A stretch of DNA of 64,000 nt from Glycine soja (taxonomy: Eukaryota; Streptophyta; Magnoliopsida; Fabales; Fabaceae). The stretch is from NCBI RefSeq assembly GCF_004193775.1, contig NC_041019.1:54162957-54226956 (forward strand), read 5' to 3'. The notes under the pieces were generated by a model. It did no database searches, was not told where the DNA came from, and worked only from the letters and a program-made list of their open reading frames with translations. Below, piece after piece: positions 13,827 through 25,400 of this stretch; position 1 is the stretch's first letter, and every line of letters begins with the position of its first letter. Made by a program: the position numbers and the translations under genes.

Positions 13827-14843
13827 TCAAGAACTAGAAGAAGACCCGTTAGCACCAACATTCACCCCACCATAGTGATTACGACTCGGATCTTCAGCAG
13901 GATCTTCACCACCACCACTACCACTACCATGGTTGTTGTTAGGGTTTTCAAAAACCTTGACATCACCCCCATTTGCATCATTATCATCAATAATACTGAT
14001 ATTAATATTATTACTAGTAGTAATATTAATATCATTACTAATAACAATATTGTTATCTTTTTTGGCGAAGGTGTTTTTGTTGTTATGCATCCAAACCTTG
14101 AGAACGCTTCTATCGACCCCAACCTCGTTGCAGAACTCGTGAATCAAATCCTCGTCCCGCTTCTGAATCTTCCACCCCACTTTCTCCGCGAACTTGTGCA
14201 TCTTCTCCTTCTGCTCCTGACTGAACTTCGTTCGGAAACGCTTTCTGCTGAGCGCTGCGGAAGGCGCTGCGGTGCTCTCCGGCGGAGCCGCTAGCCCGGC
14301 GGAGAGGGCGAGGAGCATGTGCGGCGCGGAGGGATAGTAAGAGGAGGAGATCGGCGGCGGGGAAGCGGAATTGGGGCTGCGTGCTGCCGCCGCCGCGTGA
14401 AGCGGCGGCGGAGGGTGGTGGCGGTGGTGGGGCTGGTACTCGATGACGTGCGTGGTGTTGGAGGTGATGGGGGGGTCCTCCGGCTCGCGGCGGTGGAAGT
14501 TGCGGTGGCAGCCGCAGGCGGCGCATTTTATGGAGCTGGGGTCGGCGGCGGTGGCGGTCGGAGAGGGCATGAACTCGCCGCAGCCGTCTAGAGCGTGGCC
14601 ACCCAAGTTGGCGGCGTGGTTTTTGAGGCATTCTTTGTAGGTAACCACCGCAGGCATAGGGTGGTGGAGGTGGTGGTGGTGGTGGCGTTTGAGGACACCA
14701 TTCGAGAAAGATAAGGTTTTTGTCGTTGTGGGAGTGATGGGGGTGGTGATCCTGGTCGGTGTTTCTGTTTCATGTTCCGGGGATTTTGCTGCACTGGGAG
14801 TGGTGGTGGTGTTGATGATCGTTGTTGTTGGGGTTATGTCCAT
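13827..14843 (-). CDS. ZHD10: Zinc-finger homeodomain (ZF-HD) transcription factor, ZHD9/ZHD10 type
   Basis: A nuclear DNA-binding protein of 338 residues encoded in one exon. I start it at the ATG opening MDITPT (14,841-14,843), because that N-terminus and the following [12 protein letters not shown] and [17 protein letters not shown] are typical of the ZHD9/ZHD10 (ATHB34/ATHB23) clade. The 15 codons upstream in frame ([15 protein letters not shown]) come from a T-rich stretch with a possible splice acceptor. The ZF-HD dimerisation zinc finger is at about residues 68-120 ([38 protein letters not shown]) with all expected Cys/His ligands. A Pro/His/Ala-rich linker follows. The homeodomain is at about 200-263 ([16 protein letters not shown] ... 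[13 protein letters not shown]), with Trp224 and the WMHNNKN recognition helix intact. The Asn/Ile-rich tail ends in poly-Ser. Known family role: homo- and heterodimerising regulators of development and stress responses. Targets cannot be read here. Confidence 0.95.
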   Translation of the reverse strand: MDITPTTTIINTTTTPSAAKSPEHETETPTRITTPITPTTTKTLSFSNGVLKRHHHHHLHHPMPAVVTYKECLKNHAANLGGHALDGCGEFMPSPTATAADPSSIKCAACGCHRNFHRREPEDPPITSNTTHVIEYQPHHRHHPPPPLHAAAAARSPNSASPPPISSSYYPSAPHMLLALSAGLAAPPESTAAPSAALSRKRFRTKFSQEQKEKMHKFAEKVGWKIQKRDEDLIHEFCNEVGVDRSVLKVWMHNNKNTFAKKDNNIVISNDINITTSNNINISIIDDNDANGGDVKVFENPNNNHGSGSGGGEDPAEDPSRNHYGGVNVGANGSSSSS

Positions 14844-15060
14844 GGCTCTAACATCTAGGGTAAGTAAAAAAAGAAAAAAAAAAAACAATATTAAAAAAAA
14901 AGGTTAGCTTTTTAGGGTTAGGTTTTTTGTGGAGATTAGAACTACATAAGATATCACACTTCCATGAATTGAAGTTTGGACCTGCTTCTTCTGCTTCTGC
15001 TGATGCTGCTGATTTTGTTATAGTTGTGGTGATGGGTGGCACTATTTTATATGATGGAAA
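14844..15060 (-). promoter_or_regulatory. ZHD gene leader: possible 5' UTR intron end and telo-box
   Basis: Read on the minus strand, a long T-rich tract (complement of about 14,860-14,900) ends in 'acttaccctag' eleven bases before the ATG. This looks like a 3' splice acceptor, so a 5' UTR intron is likely but its donor is not clear. Upstream, the complement of 14,922-14,932 reads CCTAACCCTAA, which contains the telo-box AACCCTAA found in promoters and leaders of growth-related plant genes. The complement of 15,043-15,053 holds an AT-rich TATA-like string. All functional readings are inference. Confidence 0.45.
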
Positions 15061-16356
15061 TTAGGAAATGGAAAGGAAGAGAAAAAAAAAAGTTGCTTTG
15101 TTGGAGGAAGGAGGAGAAGGAAGAGTGTTGAATGTTGATGATGGTGTTGAGAGAGTAATGAGATGACTGTTGATAATAAAAAAAAATCTGGGTTTGGGTT
15201 ATGTGGTTGAGCTTCTTAACCCCTTGTTTTTAACCCTGGTTCTAATCCATGGTTAAGTTATTGACCCCACTAGAGGTTAGATGTGAGTAATAAATAAGCT
15301 ATGCGCGCTTTGGCCTCATCGGTTGAGGTAGTATGACCCTACAGTTTATTACCACTATTATGAGTTATTACGACACTAGTCTTGAATAGTAATGTCATGG
15401 GGGGTTTATTTAATTTTGGTAATTTTGATTTTGACTAAGGCTTTTGGGGGAAAATGATGACTCGGTTGAGTGGTACCGAGTTGACCCGGTTTGGCATGAA
15501 AATTGTATGGCCTGCAATTCTGAGCCCATTGACTGTAACCCATCTTAAATTGTCAAGTTGGCAGGGGAAGGACGGGACGGGACAGGCTTTCACAGTAAAA
15601 TCATTGAGGTTTTTCATTTTAGGGATGCAACCCATTTCCCTTTTCTTTTTTTCCTCTTCCACTTTTTCTCTTTTCCTTAAAACCCTTTGGTTAATGGATG
15701 CTCCAAACATAAAATAAAAGTATCACCAACCAGTTCTTCACCCCCTCTCTCTGCATTTCACAGGACAAAATTACCCTCTTCAACCAAAGTTCAAAAAGTA
15801 GTGGCAATTCCGTGGTTTCAACAAAAAGGAGGTCTATTTTTTTTTTCATTTTTATATATTATTTCTTATAACATCTCTAATGGGAATTGTTTTTTAACAT
15901 GACAAAATTATTAAAACAAATCAATTTTATAGATATTTTTTTATCTATCAATATTAGTTGTTATTAAACCGGTTCATCTCTTCCTTTCCTTCTTCCCTCA
16001 CCATTACACCATTTCTATTTTCTAAATTTTTCATAGGTGTTGCTTATATAAATAAGTAAAACCAAATTGTTTAACCATTAAAAAATAAATTTTTACCCAA
16101 ATAAGAATTCTTGTATAAGTAGATATAGATGTAATGGGACTCACTAAAAAAATTAGGAACCTAAATTGTGTTCTATGATTAGAGTGATTATTAATATTCT
16201 TAAATCTTACGTGATAATAAAGGAGTAATTAAGAATTTAAATTAAGTTTTTGTCGTAGATATGCTCTGATATAAATTTTTTAAAAAACTTATTTTCTCAA
16301 ATTGAATTAGCCATATTAAATATAACATCTAAAATAGTAAAATTAAAGTGAAAAAC
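15061..16356. other. ZHD upstream region and intergenic DNA
   Basis: Contains a purine-rich stretch at about 15,060-15,180, likely part of the ZHD promoter or leader. No gene is supported. A possible small inverted-repeat element runs from about 15,870 ('acatctctaatggg') to about 16,267 ('tagatatgctctg'), recalling the GAGCATCT-type termini seen more clearly at 31.9 kb; confidence in that element is low. Confidence 0.4.
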
Positions 16357-16594
16357 GATAGAATAATATAGGAGTAATAGTATTACATCCTCCTCAATTT
16401 GTTCCGAAGGAACTTAGAGGTATCTTTGTCGGCATTACGGAGAATAAAACGGTATCATGGCAAGAGAAACGGCGTCGCATTAAGCAACTGCTCGATTGGC
16501 CCCGACAAGAGAAACATGTCGTGAAACCGTACCGGGGAACTAGATGGTATAGATGGTACATTTTTGTATTAGGACTAAAAGGCCCTCCATAGTT
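16357..16594 (+). other. Open frame of unknown origin in a GC-richer island, no ATG
   Basis: A plus-strand frame runs without stops from just after a TAG near 16,357 to a TAG at 16,592-16,594, about 77 codons, with no start codon. Its translation includes VPKELRGIFVGITENK, SWQEKRRRIKQLLDWP and GTRWYRWYIFVLGLKGPP. It is rich in Trp, Arg and Lys and is less AT-biased than its flanks. I recognise no family. It contains a diverged internal direct repeat (CAAGAGAAAC twice). It could be an exon fragment carried by a transposon, part of a decayed element, or chance. The minus strand is also open over much of this interval, which weakens the coding case. Confidence 0.3.
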
Positions 16595-19500
16595 CAAGAA
16601 TATTAAGAATTCAAGGACTTAAAAGAGCTACCAAATCTGACGACACGTGTAAAGATTTCACATGGCAAACACGTGTAAGATTTTGAGGGCGTTTCAAATA
16701 TCTTATAGGCTTTTTATAATATATGTTTTTTAGGAAATTTAAAAGAATATATTTACTACGAAAATCATAAAATAATTATGAATAATTTAATTTTATGTAT
16801 TGTAATAATTTTTTAATTTATTAACTAATATCTTAAGAATATTAGTTAATATTTGTCCATTATACATAAAATTTATTTAAATCTATGAGAATAACATAAA
16901 ATTTTCCTAATTTTACAATCTGAGTATTTTTATAAAACTTATTAAAATATATATATTTTTTGATAAAATTTAAATGATAAAAAATAAGTATTGAATAAAT
17001 ATTTAATTAAATTTTAATGTTTTGATTGTTGGTGAATGAAGGATGAAGATCATCAAACACAAATGAATTTAATTATTAAAATGAGGAAAAGGAATGATAC
17101 AATGCTTTACGGAACACGGTAAAAAAAAAAAAAAAGGAGGTTAGGGGGCACTGAATAAAGAGAGAATATTTTTATGTTATTGTGACGTAAGCAGACTAAA
17201 GACAGAAGAGCTAAAGTTTAATCATGGAATAGCGTGTAGGCAAACGTTGAAACGATGCATTGAAACTCACAAATGACTAAATAGTACTAGAGGAAGATGG
17301 GATGTGGGAGCTTCATAAAAAACAAAAATGTGAGAGTGAACCTGTGAGTGAGATTGTATTTAAAAAAAATTATATTAGCACTACTTATATATTACATTGA
17401 TCTTCTTTAATTGTTTGAAAAATAGTATTACATTAGAAGAAATTCATGTAAATGTTAAAAAAGCAAAAAGTATTTATATAATTTCACAAAATCTTCTAGG
17501 TGATTATCGTAATTTATTCTAGATTTACTAAATAATGCTCCTTTTTTAAAAAAATTAAGCATAATTTTACGTTTTGTCCATATAATTTTTTAATTGTACA
17601 ATTTTGGTCACTAATTTTTTTTATTACACATTAATTTGATCTTAGCTTAAAAGGAATTTTCCTAAAGAGCCTTTGATATACAAAATGAAAACAATATGTG
17701 ACAATGCCAACTCCCTTACTCAATAAGCAATAAACAAGTTACACGATAAATAGAAAATCATAGAGTTCTAAACACTACATTCAATCCTTAGAAACCAACC
17801 GAGAATTCCATAGAATGAATGACTGAAAACAAAAGTTCTAAATTGTTACATTTATTTTTTTCTTTAAGCCTCTTCAGTCTCTCATGCAAGTATATATTAT
17901 TTGGTACTTGCCTCATTAGATAACTACAACAAATTAATATTCTTTCTGAATCAAGCCTTTAATATTTAAGCATATCACAAATAAATGGGTAAAGGATAAC
18001 CATAAACTATTGTTTTATTAGATTGATATACAGGTAAATTGTCTAAGTGCCCAGAGAATGTTCAAAGAATTTATATAAAAAAAAAGAAGTTAAAAAGGAA
18101 TTGAAATACATTTTTTTGTTGATATAAGTTCACTATATGTTATGCTTTTAATTATGTCTTCACTTCAGTTTTTTATTGGAGCTTAATATACCCTTGGAGC
18201 TTTTCTCTTTTCTTCTAAAATTTAGAATGTTGGTGGAATAAAATGTAACAAGTTGAGTTTTCACCAACTTGCAACATATGAGCTAACAAAAAATTGTGTT
18301 TATAATTCTTCTAAGTCATTACATCGTGTAATTTTTTTTTTTTACACAAGTGATCAACTTTACTGAAGTGTTATCTCATCTGCTTTCTTTTATTCTTTTT
18401 TCACGCCTTGAGGTAAGAGTAAGTAAATTCTTTGTCGTTTATTTCTTCCAGATTTAGAAAAAGGTGACGAGACATCTTAAATATGCTCTGTAGAATACTT
18501 TTTTCATCAAACCGTTCTTTATCTTATGATCATCTTTAAATGAACAAAACATATAATAATAGGGCTTGGTGAGTCTTATATTACAAAATGATGTTTATAG
18601 GATGATACTTAGGTATACACAATATTTAGTCTTTATAAACCTAGAGTTTTATGCTTTGTTTATTATTAAAACTAAGGACTAAATCGTTTTGGACTTAACA
18701 AATAGGTTTTAAAAATTTTCCAAGCATGAGTACGACAAATATTATGTTTACACATTAGGTTAAGTGTAATAGTTTCTATAATAGACTTAGTACGACGTAA
18801 TGGCGGAGCTTGACCGATTATTTTGAGGAAGGTAAGTGATAAAAAATACTCATATACACAAAATTGAAAGTAACATAATTATATGATTCGAAAAAAATAT
18901 AGGAAAGTAATCAAAAATATCAACACACATTAAACAAATCAACTAGAAAATTATCTTTGTCTTATAATAATTATTGTAGGATAAATAATAAGTCTCAAAA
19001 TAATTATTATTTTAGCTTTAAACTATAATATTAATTATTTCTTGACTAATATTTCTTATAATATTAATGTTTAATTATTTCTTTCATCCTTTAATTTATT
19101 TTTAGGCTTAATTTGATGATCTTATTATTAAAATGTTCGATTAAGTCTTTTATTTTTTAAAAAATAAATAGGTTCAACTTAGTCTCATTTTTTGTTCATT
19201 TAATCTGAATATATTTTTAAAATAAGACTAAATTTGGTTATAAATGGATCAAATTGAATCAATTTCAAAAAATAATTGACTTAATTGAAACTTTTAAACA
19301 TCAATGATCTAATTGAACCATTTTAAAAAATTACAAGACATATTGAACCTTTTAATGGTAAGAAGACCTGATTTAACTTAAAAAATTAATTAGAGAATCT
19401 AATTAGAATATTAATTAAACCTAACATTAATGATGAATAAAAAAACTAATTAAAAATAAACTAATGATGACAATGTTAATATTATAAAATTATTATTTTC

Positions 19501-21303
19501 TTTCATTTATCTATTAAAATTTGTTTGGATAATCTTCTTTAGAATAAGTAATTTTGGAAAAAAAAGTAAACTTTTTCATAAGCTAATTTTTAAAAACTAT
19601 CATTTCTATTTTTTTTTAATTTATGGCATAAGATAATTTTAACTTCTGAAAATTCTTATTTCATTTTTTTTCTATTTAATTTTTTCTCCAAAAAGAAACT
19701 TAATCATTTAAAAAAATGTTACTTTTGTACAAATATGACATATGTCCACTCTCACTTTTTACAACTCAAGCAAGTAGTAAGAAATTTGTGTTCACTTTCT
19801 TTTTTCTTTTCAAAATCTCGGTTTACTATTTAAGTTAATCACATATTAAAAATACTATATTAATTTTGGGGGTGTCAAATATCCATGCATGACAAAAAAA
19901 TTGGGGAAGGGGGTCATGGCTCCCCCGCCCTCAAGATACTCCGCCATTGGTAGGGCATTAATACATATTTTACATGTAATTGAGTCCTAAATTCAAATTT
20001 TGGTTCAAAATATTTTTTTACTGCTTCAATATTATTTTCTAAAAATAAACCTTGGTGATGATTTCCTATCTTAAACATTGTGTTATTTATGCTTATTAAT
20101 GCATAGCATTATTAAAAAAACAAAAATATATAAAAAATAGAATAATGTTCCAATTTTATAAAAATCATATTATTATTCTATCTAATAAAAAATAATAAAC
20201 TAATATTAAAAAATCAAAATTTCTAAAATATAATTTTTAAAAAATAACAGAAAAGAAGAAAGATGACTTTAAAAATGTAAAAAAGAATAACAATAAAAAT
20301 TATGAAATATATTGAAATAATATTAGAAAAATTAAGAAATATTAATAAAATATTTGGAAGGGTAAGTAAAAAAATGTCAATAAATAAATGAACTCGCTGA
20401 GAAAATCAATATTAACATTTTTTAGAAATAATATAAAAATGTAATTAAAAATAATAAAATAATATTATAATAGTAGGAAATAAAAACTCAGAGAATTGTA
20501 GAATTAAATATCCTGAACAACAATAAATTTTGCAACTTTACTTGAAAATTATTGTTTAATATATATAATATATGCATATATATACTAATTAATTTATAAA
20601 TTTAACAATAAATATTTAAAGAATTTAATTCAGCCTTTATCGGTAATTATACTATGCATACTTAATAATTTAGGGGATACTAACTAACTAATAACTATCG
20701 AAATAAAAATGAAAATTATTCATATTACCGTATAACGGTGTCTTTCCAGTGGAGCACAGCAAAAATGAATGTAGGTCGGAGATCAGTGAATAAGCAAAGG
20801 GAGTATTTTTATGTTGATGGCACAGTACTAATAATAATTAATGCTATTCAGGATAATGAAGTATTTATATTTGAATACTGCACTTGCCAATATATGGTAG
20901 TCCTCGCTTATTTCTATTTATATTTACACAGGAATTTGTTAATAGAATTTTTACTTAATTTGAAAAAAATTCTTAATTAGTTCTCTTAAGAAACTAACTT
21001 GCCTAAAAAGTTCTCTAAACTAACTTACGCTCTCACATAATATATTATGAGGTACCTTGTGAAAACGTAGGATATGGGATGAATTAATTTAACAGTAATG
21101 CTATTTCTTACGAAAGCGTTCCTTTCACGAATCCCACAAATAAGTTATGTGGGGTTAATTTCTTTTCTTTTTTAATTTAAAAAAATAAATATTAATTAAA
21201 ATAAAAGATAAATCTTGGCAAATACACGTTCGTGCAGTTTTTACGACAGCCCTTTCATACAAACAAGCATTTCCTTAATTTAAATCTCATCATGTAATTG
21301 TAT
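16595..21303. other. AT-rich intergenic DNA with decayed repeat fragments
   Basis: No gene is supported. Stretches such as about 17,560-17,650 and 19,100-19,400 ('gacttaattgaaac', 'atctaattgaacc', 'tattgaacc' recurring) have the internally repetitive feel of old non-autonomous elements, but clear termini were not found. About 19,860-19,950 is a small GC-richer patch. Confidence 0.45.
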
Positions 21304-21311
21304 ATTGAATT

Positions 21312-22158
21312 TAGAGGTGGTAAAATGAGTTAGGCTAATTGGATCGGTCCGAATCGGTTTAATGAAATATAAGACTTGAATTTAAATTTTTTAGGTCAAA
21401 TTAATAGAGACTTTTAGTTCGATTCAAATATAATTCAATATAGGTTAAACCAACCAAATTTTATTAGAAGCCCACAAAAACAAGTTTTTACAAGATTTGA
21501 ATTTCATTTTTTAGGGTCAGAGCAAATTTGATTTTTTTTTTGGCTGGATCCATTATAATATCTAACCCATAACAGGTCAATCCATGTTGGGATATATACT
21601 TGTTTTGTCACCTATAATATAATATTGATAGATAATATTAAATGAAATATAAGACTTATAACTTAAATTTTTTAATCCAAATTAAATGGAGACTTTTAAC
21701 TCAACCCAAACATATTCAATGCAAGTTAAACTTGCAAATTTTCGTTAGAAGCTCAAAAAAGAACTTTTACAAGGTTTGAATTTCATTTTTAAGCATAGAA
21801 TAAATTTGGATTTTTTTTGTCTTGTATCAGGTCAACCCACATTGGGACATGTAACCCGTTTTATCACCTATAATATTGATAGACAATATTAAATGAAATA
21901 TAAGACTTGAATTTAAATTTTTTTGTCCAAATTAAATGTAGACTTTTAGTTCGATCTAAACATAATTCAATGCATATTAAGTCTGTAAAATTTTGTTAGA
22001 ATCCCACAAAAAGAGCTTTTAGAGGGTTTGAATTTCATTTTTTAGCCCAGAATAAATTTAGATTTTTTTGGTAGGATCCATTATAATCCATAAATCCTAT
22101 TAGGTCAACTCATACTGGGATATGTAGTTCATTTTGTCACCTATAATATTAATACACA
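21312..22158. mobile_element. hAT-like non-autonomous element with a triplicated interior
   Basis: The left end 'tagaggtggtaaaatgagtt' and the reverse complement of the right end 'tataggtgacaaaatgaact' form imperfect inverted repeats of the TAGAGGTGGCAAAA type common in plant hAT-derived elements. The interior is three head-to-tail units starting at 21,361, 21,641 and 21,892, each about 250-280 bp. Each unit opens with AATGAAATATAAGACTT and closes with a 'gtcacctataatatt' plus 'gaTAgacaatatt' motif. The units differ by many substitutions, so the amplification is not recent. There is no transposase and no clear 8-bp target duplication. Confidence 0.65.
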
Positions 22159-22159
22159 A

Positions 22160-22413
22160 TATTTTTTTATCAACAAACAAATTTTATTAAACAAGGTACA
22201 AGATACAAGAAGTACCAAGGTGAAAACAGAATATGGCAAGGATTATCAACTGCATAACCACCAAACAGACCAAAATTACAGCAGCATCACTCATAAAACC
22301 TCCTAACCCAGCTATACCAGCCAACAATAGATCATACACCCAGTAAAGAGAAAATAACTAGAGACCCTGTTGCATCCCTGAGTCCCAAACAAAAGCCTCT
22401 CTACAGAGAAAAT
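22160..22413 (-). mobile_element. 5'-truncated LINE 3' end
   Basis: On the minus strand the sequence runs 'ggtacttcttgtatcttg', then 'taccttgtttaataaaattt', then 'gtttgttgataaaaaaa'. This AATAAA-containing, A-tailed end is typical of plant LINE retrotransposons. Only about 250 bp remain, consistent with 5' truncation at insertion. 'aatatt' occurs at both borders and could be a short target duplication, although AT-rich sequence makes chance likely. It abuts the triplicated hAT-like element. Confidence 0.6.
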
Positions 22414-25400
22414 ATTAATTTTACTTGAACTCAATACAACAATTGACGTATGATTGCGTGCTTAAAATTAACTTATGTTACACTCAACGTTGAGATGCGT
22501 TAATTTGAGTGAAAGGGTTTAATTTGAATCTGTTAAAAATATATGATCCTGAGAGTTTGACTTCATGATTTATATATGAACATAATTATTAGTCGTAGTC
22601 CACACCTTCACGCTTAATTGTACACATTTTAAAACATAGCTTCTCGTTTATAGACTATGAGAATAATATGAAAAAAAAAAATCCTTTTTAAAACATTATT
22701 CGATTATTAACAATGCTTAATGTGCACCGCCTATATAATGTGCAACATGCTTCTTTAGTTTGTGTGAGGCTTGTTTATCTTAATCAAATCATCTTCCCTA
22801 CTCTCCTCCCGGAAAAGAAAAAAAAAACAAACATCATTGATGCTTAAAGTGGTCCAAAAATATATGTTTATCCTCTTTCTACTTTCAGCTAGTATCTCCC
22901 ATTACAATGAAATTAAACTTAAACAAAAAGAAACTGAACTTCTCCATTCTTAATTTTAAAATTAAATGCAAGCTAAATTTAAACTTTTTCTATGTACAAA
23001 CTTAACATCATGATGGGCTATTTCTAGAACTCTTTAGGAATTCAAAAGAGAAAAATGGAAAGTTCAAGTTCCCCGATTAGAGAAATAGAGAAAGAAAGAA
23101 AGTGCAGTCTCTGATGTTAATGATAGCAGCTATGCATATTGGGGAGAGAAGTCACTGTGCTATGCAACAATAGAGGATAATGACCCATTTGAATAGGACA
23201 TTGGGGGTATATTATAACACTTTTGGTCTCCCTCAAGAGTAATTGTCAAGCAACAACCAACATATGCAATCTTTATATGTACACCAGTTGTGTGATCTTT
23301 CCTCCACGTTGCTATGCCCTACTAGTACTAGTACCACCCTATCTATCTTGGGCTCTTTTAACTTGGACAATCTCAATTGAATTTCAACTGTGGGTCATCT
23401 TTCAAAGAAACAATGATTTTCAACCTTGTATGGCCCAAACACCAGCAGTGCAATGGCCACACATAGGAAAAAGAGTTGCCAAAGAAAGCCTCTTAATTTA
23501 TTAATTTATCCATTTTCAGTCATTTATATACAATTTTATATAATCCACTATGAGTTATTTAGGCCTTTTTTTTTGTTAAATATAATATTCGCATAGAAAA
23601 AACTGATTGCATTTAATTTTAAGATGAAAACTAACCCTAATGTAAAAATAATTGCTATCTATATATGGTCCACTATTAATGTGTAATGCACTCAACTCAA
23701 TATATATGACAAATAGTAGTAAAAAATATCTCTGACATGGTTCATGGTTACTTGTGTTTTACATTTTCAAAACAAAAAAAAGAAACAGATTTCAGTGAAT
23801 TGCAATAAAAAAATTACCGAAAAATGAATTGTAATAATAAATTAATGACTCAACAATACCACTTGCAATATAACACACTGAAAGGATTATACGAAGCGAA
23901 TGAATTTCTATCCACTTCTTGCTTAAGTAATTTACGAATAAAATCACTATTCTTGTCAAAACTTAAAAGTAAAAATTGTTATTATGAAATAATCCATGAA
24001 TATACAACTAAAACATTGGCATTTTTTTCTGGTGGTGGAAATTCTCACCAGAAACAAAATCAGTTAGACGGTTAGGTGATTGTTTTTTTTTTGTCAGCTC
24101 TGCATAATACTTTTTTGAGTTATTGTATATAAGTTGTATACAGTCATTTTATTATTATTCAAACGACAGTGTGATATTCATCTTTCATAACTCAGTGAAG
24201 TTTCATGGAAATAGAAATTGTCTGTATAAAAAGCCTCAATGTTTTTTTCTTCTTACAGATGGATAACTCCTCTATATATGTTTACTGCATTAATGAAATT
24301 TCAGGTTTAAAGCTCACACAGAATATTGAACTTAAAATGCAAAATAATACGATAAAGCTCCCTTTTCCACTAAGCAACAAAAAAATGATCTATAATAGTA
24401 GATACACATGAAGATCTATATAATTTAGATATAAGAACTAAGACATCAAGATCTTGCCTTCCTTCAATATATATATTCTGTTTAAGTTCCATAAGCCAAA
24501 GATGTTTTTCAAATGTACTACTACGGATATCAAACAAAGTTTGAATGTGTCCTTGTTTTAGGTGAAAAAATTGAAATAAATGCCTCCTTCACCAAGAGTT
24601 TTAGAAAGGAACTAAACCTTTGTATTTGGAAGGAACAGCATTGGTCCTTGCTAGCTATATTATTTACACTAAATGACAAAATAATAATAATCTCTTTTAT
24701 TGCGTTCACTCTAAGTGATTTTACTACTTTACTCTTTTAGAAACACGAAATGAATGTCTGTGCTAAATATGATATAGGTGAAAGCAAAAAAGCCCTTGGA
24801 AAGCGAAGCATCACGCCCAAGTTTCATAAAAGCCAGCTTTGCAACTTAAAAACGAAATGCTATTACCCTTTACAAGATAAGGTTTTATGTGGCCTATTTT
24901 AATTGCTGTGCATAGCAAGATGATTCCAATTATCATCATGAGTGCATTTTTTTGGGGTTCAATTACGGAAAAGCTTGTCATAACAAGTGCTTCACTATCA
25001 TAAGGGGTTTCCCACATATTTGTCTGTAAAGCCTTCAAAGCCTTAGGAAGTTGAACAATGCACAATCTTTTCAAATTATTTTCTGAGTTAAAATGTATTT
25101 GGTTAACACAACACGTAATTATTGATTCTATCCTACAAAATCACTGTAAAACCATGAAAAAGTAAAAATGACTATTTAATGATCTATCTTTATCATAAAA
25201 ATTAATTGATTTTTTATTTATTATGAATCTATATATTCTTCACCTTCACACAGTATATATGAGTGCACAAAATTTTTATATTATCATTTAATTACAAATT
25301 ACTCTTTTTATCTCAAAATAATTATCACATTTGAAAAAATAAATTATCTCAAAATAAGTATTATATTTAATTTTTCAATATAATATTAATTGTTCTTTTT

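Noticed and set aside
13875..14294. 139-residue plus-strand open frame opposite the ZHD gene
   Set aside because: It is the antisense shadow of the coding sequence, with repetitive Thr/Val/Ile runs from the tail repeats and no domain.
14110..14631. 173-residue open frame inside the ZHD gene on the same strand
   Set aside because: It is an alternative frame of the GC-rich ZHD coding sequence; the zinc finger and homeodomain are in the other frame.
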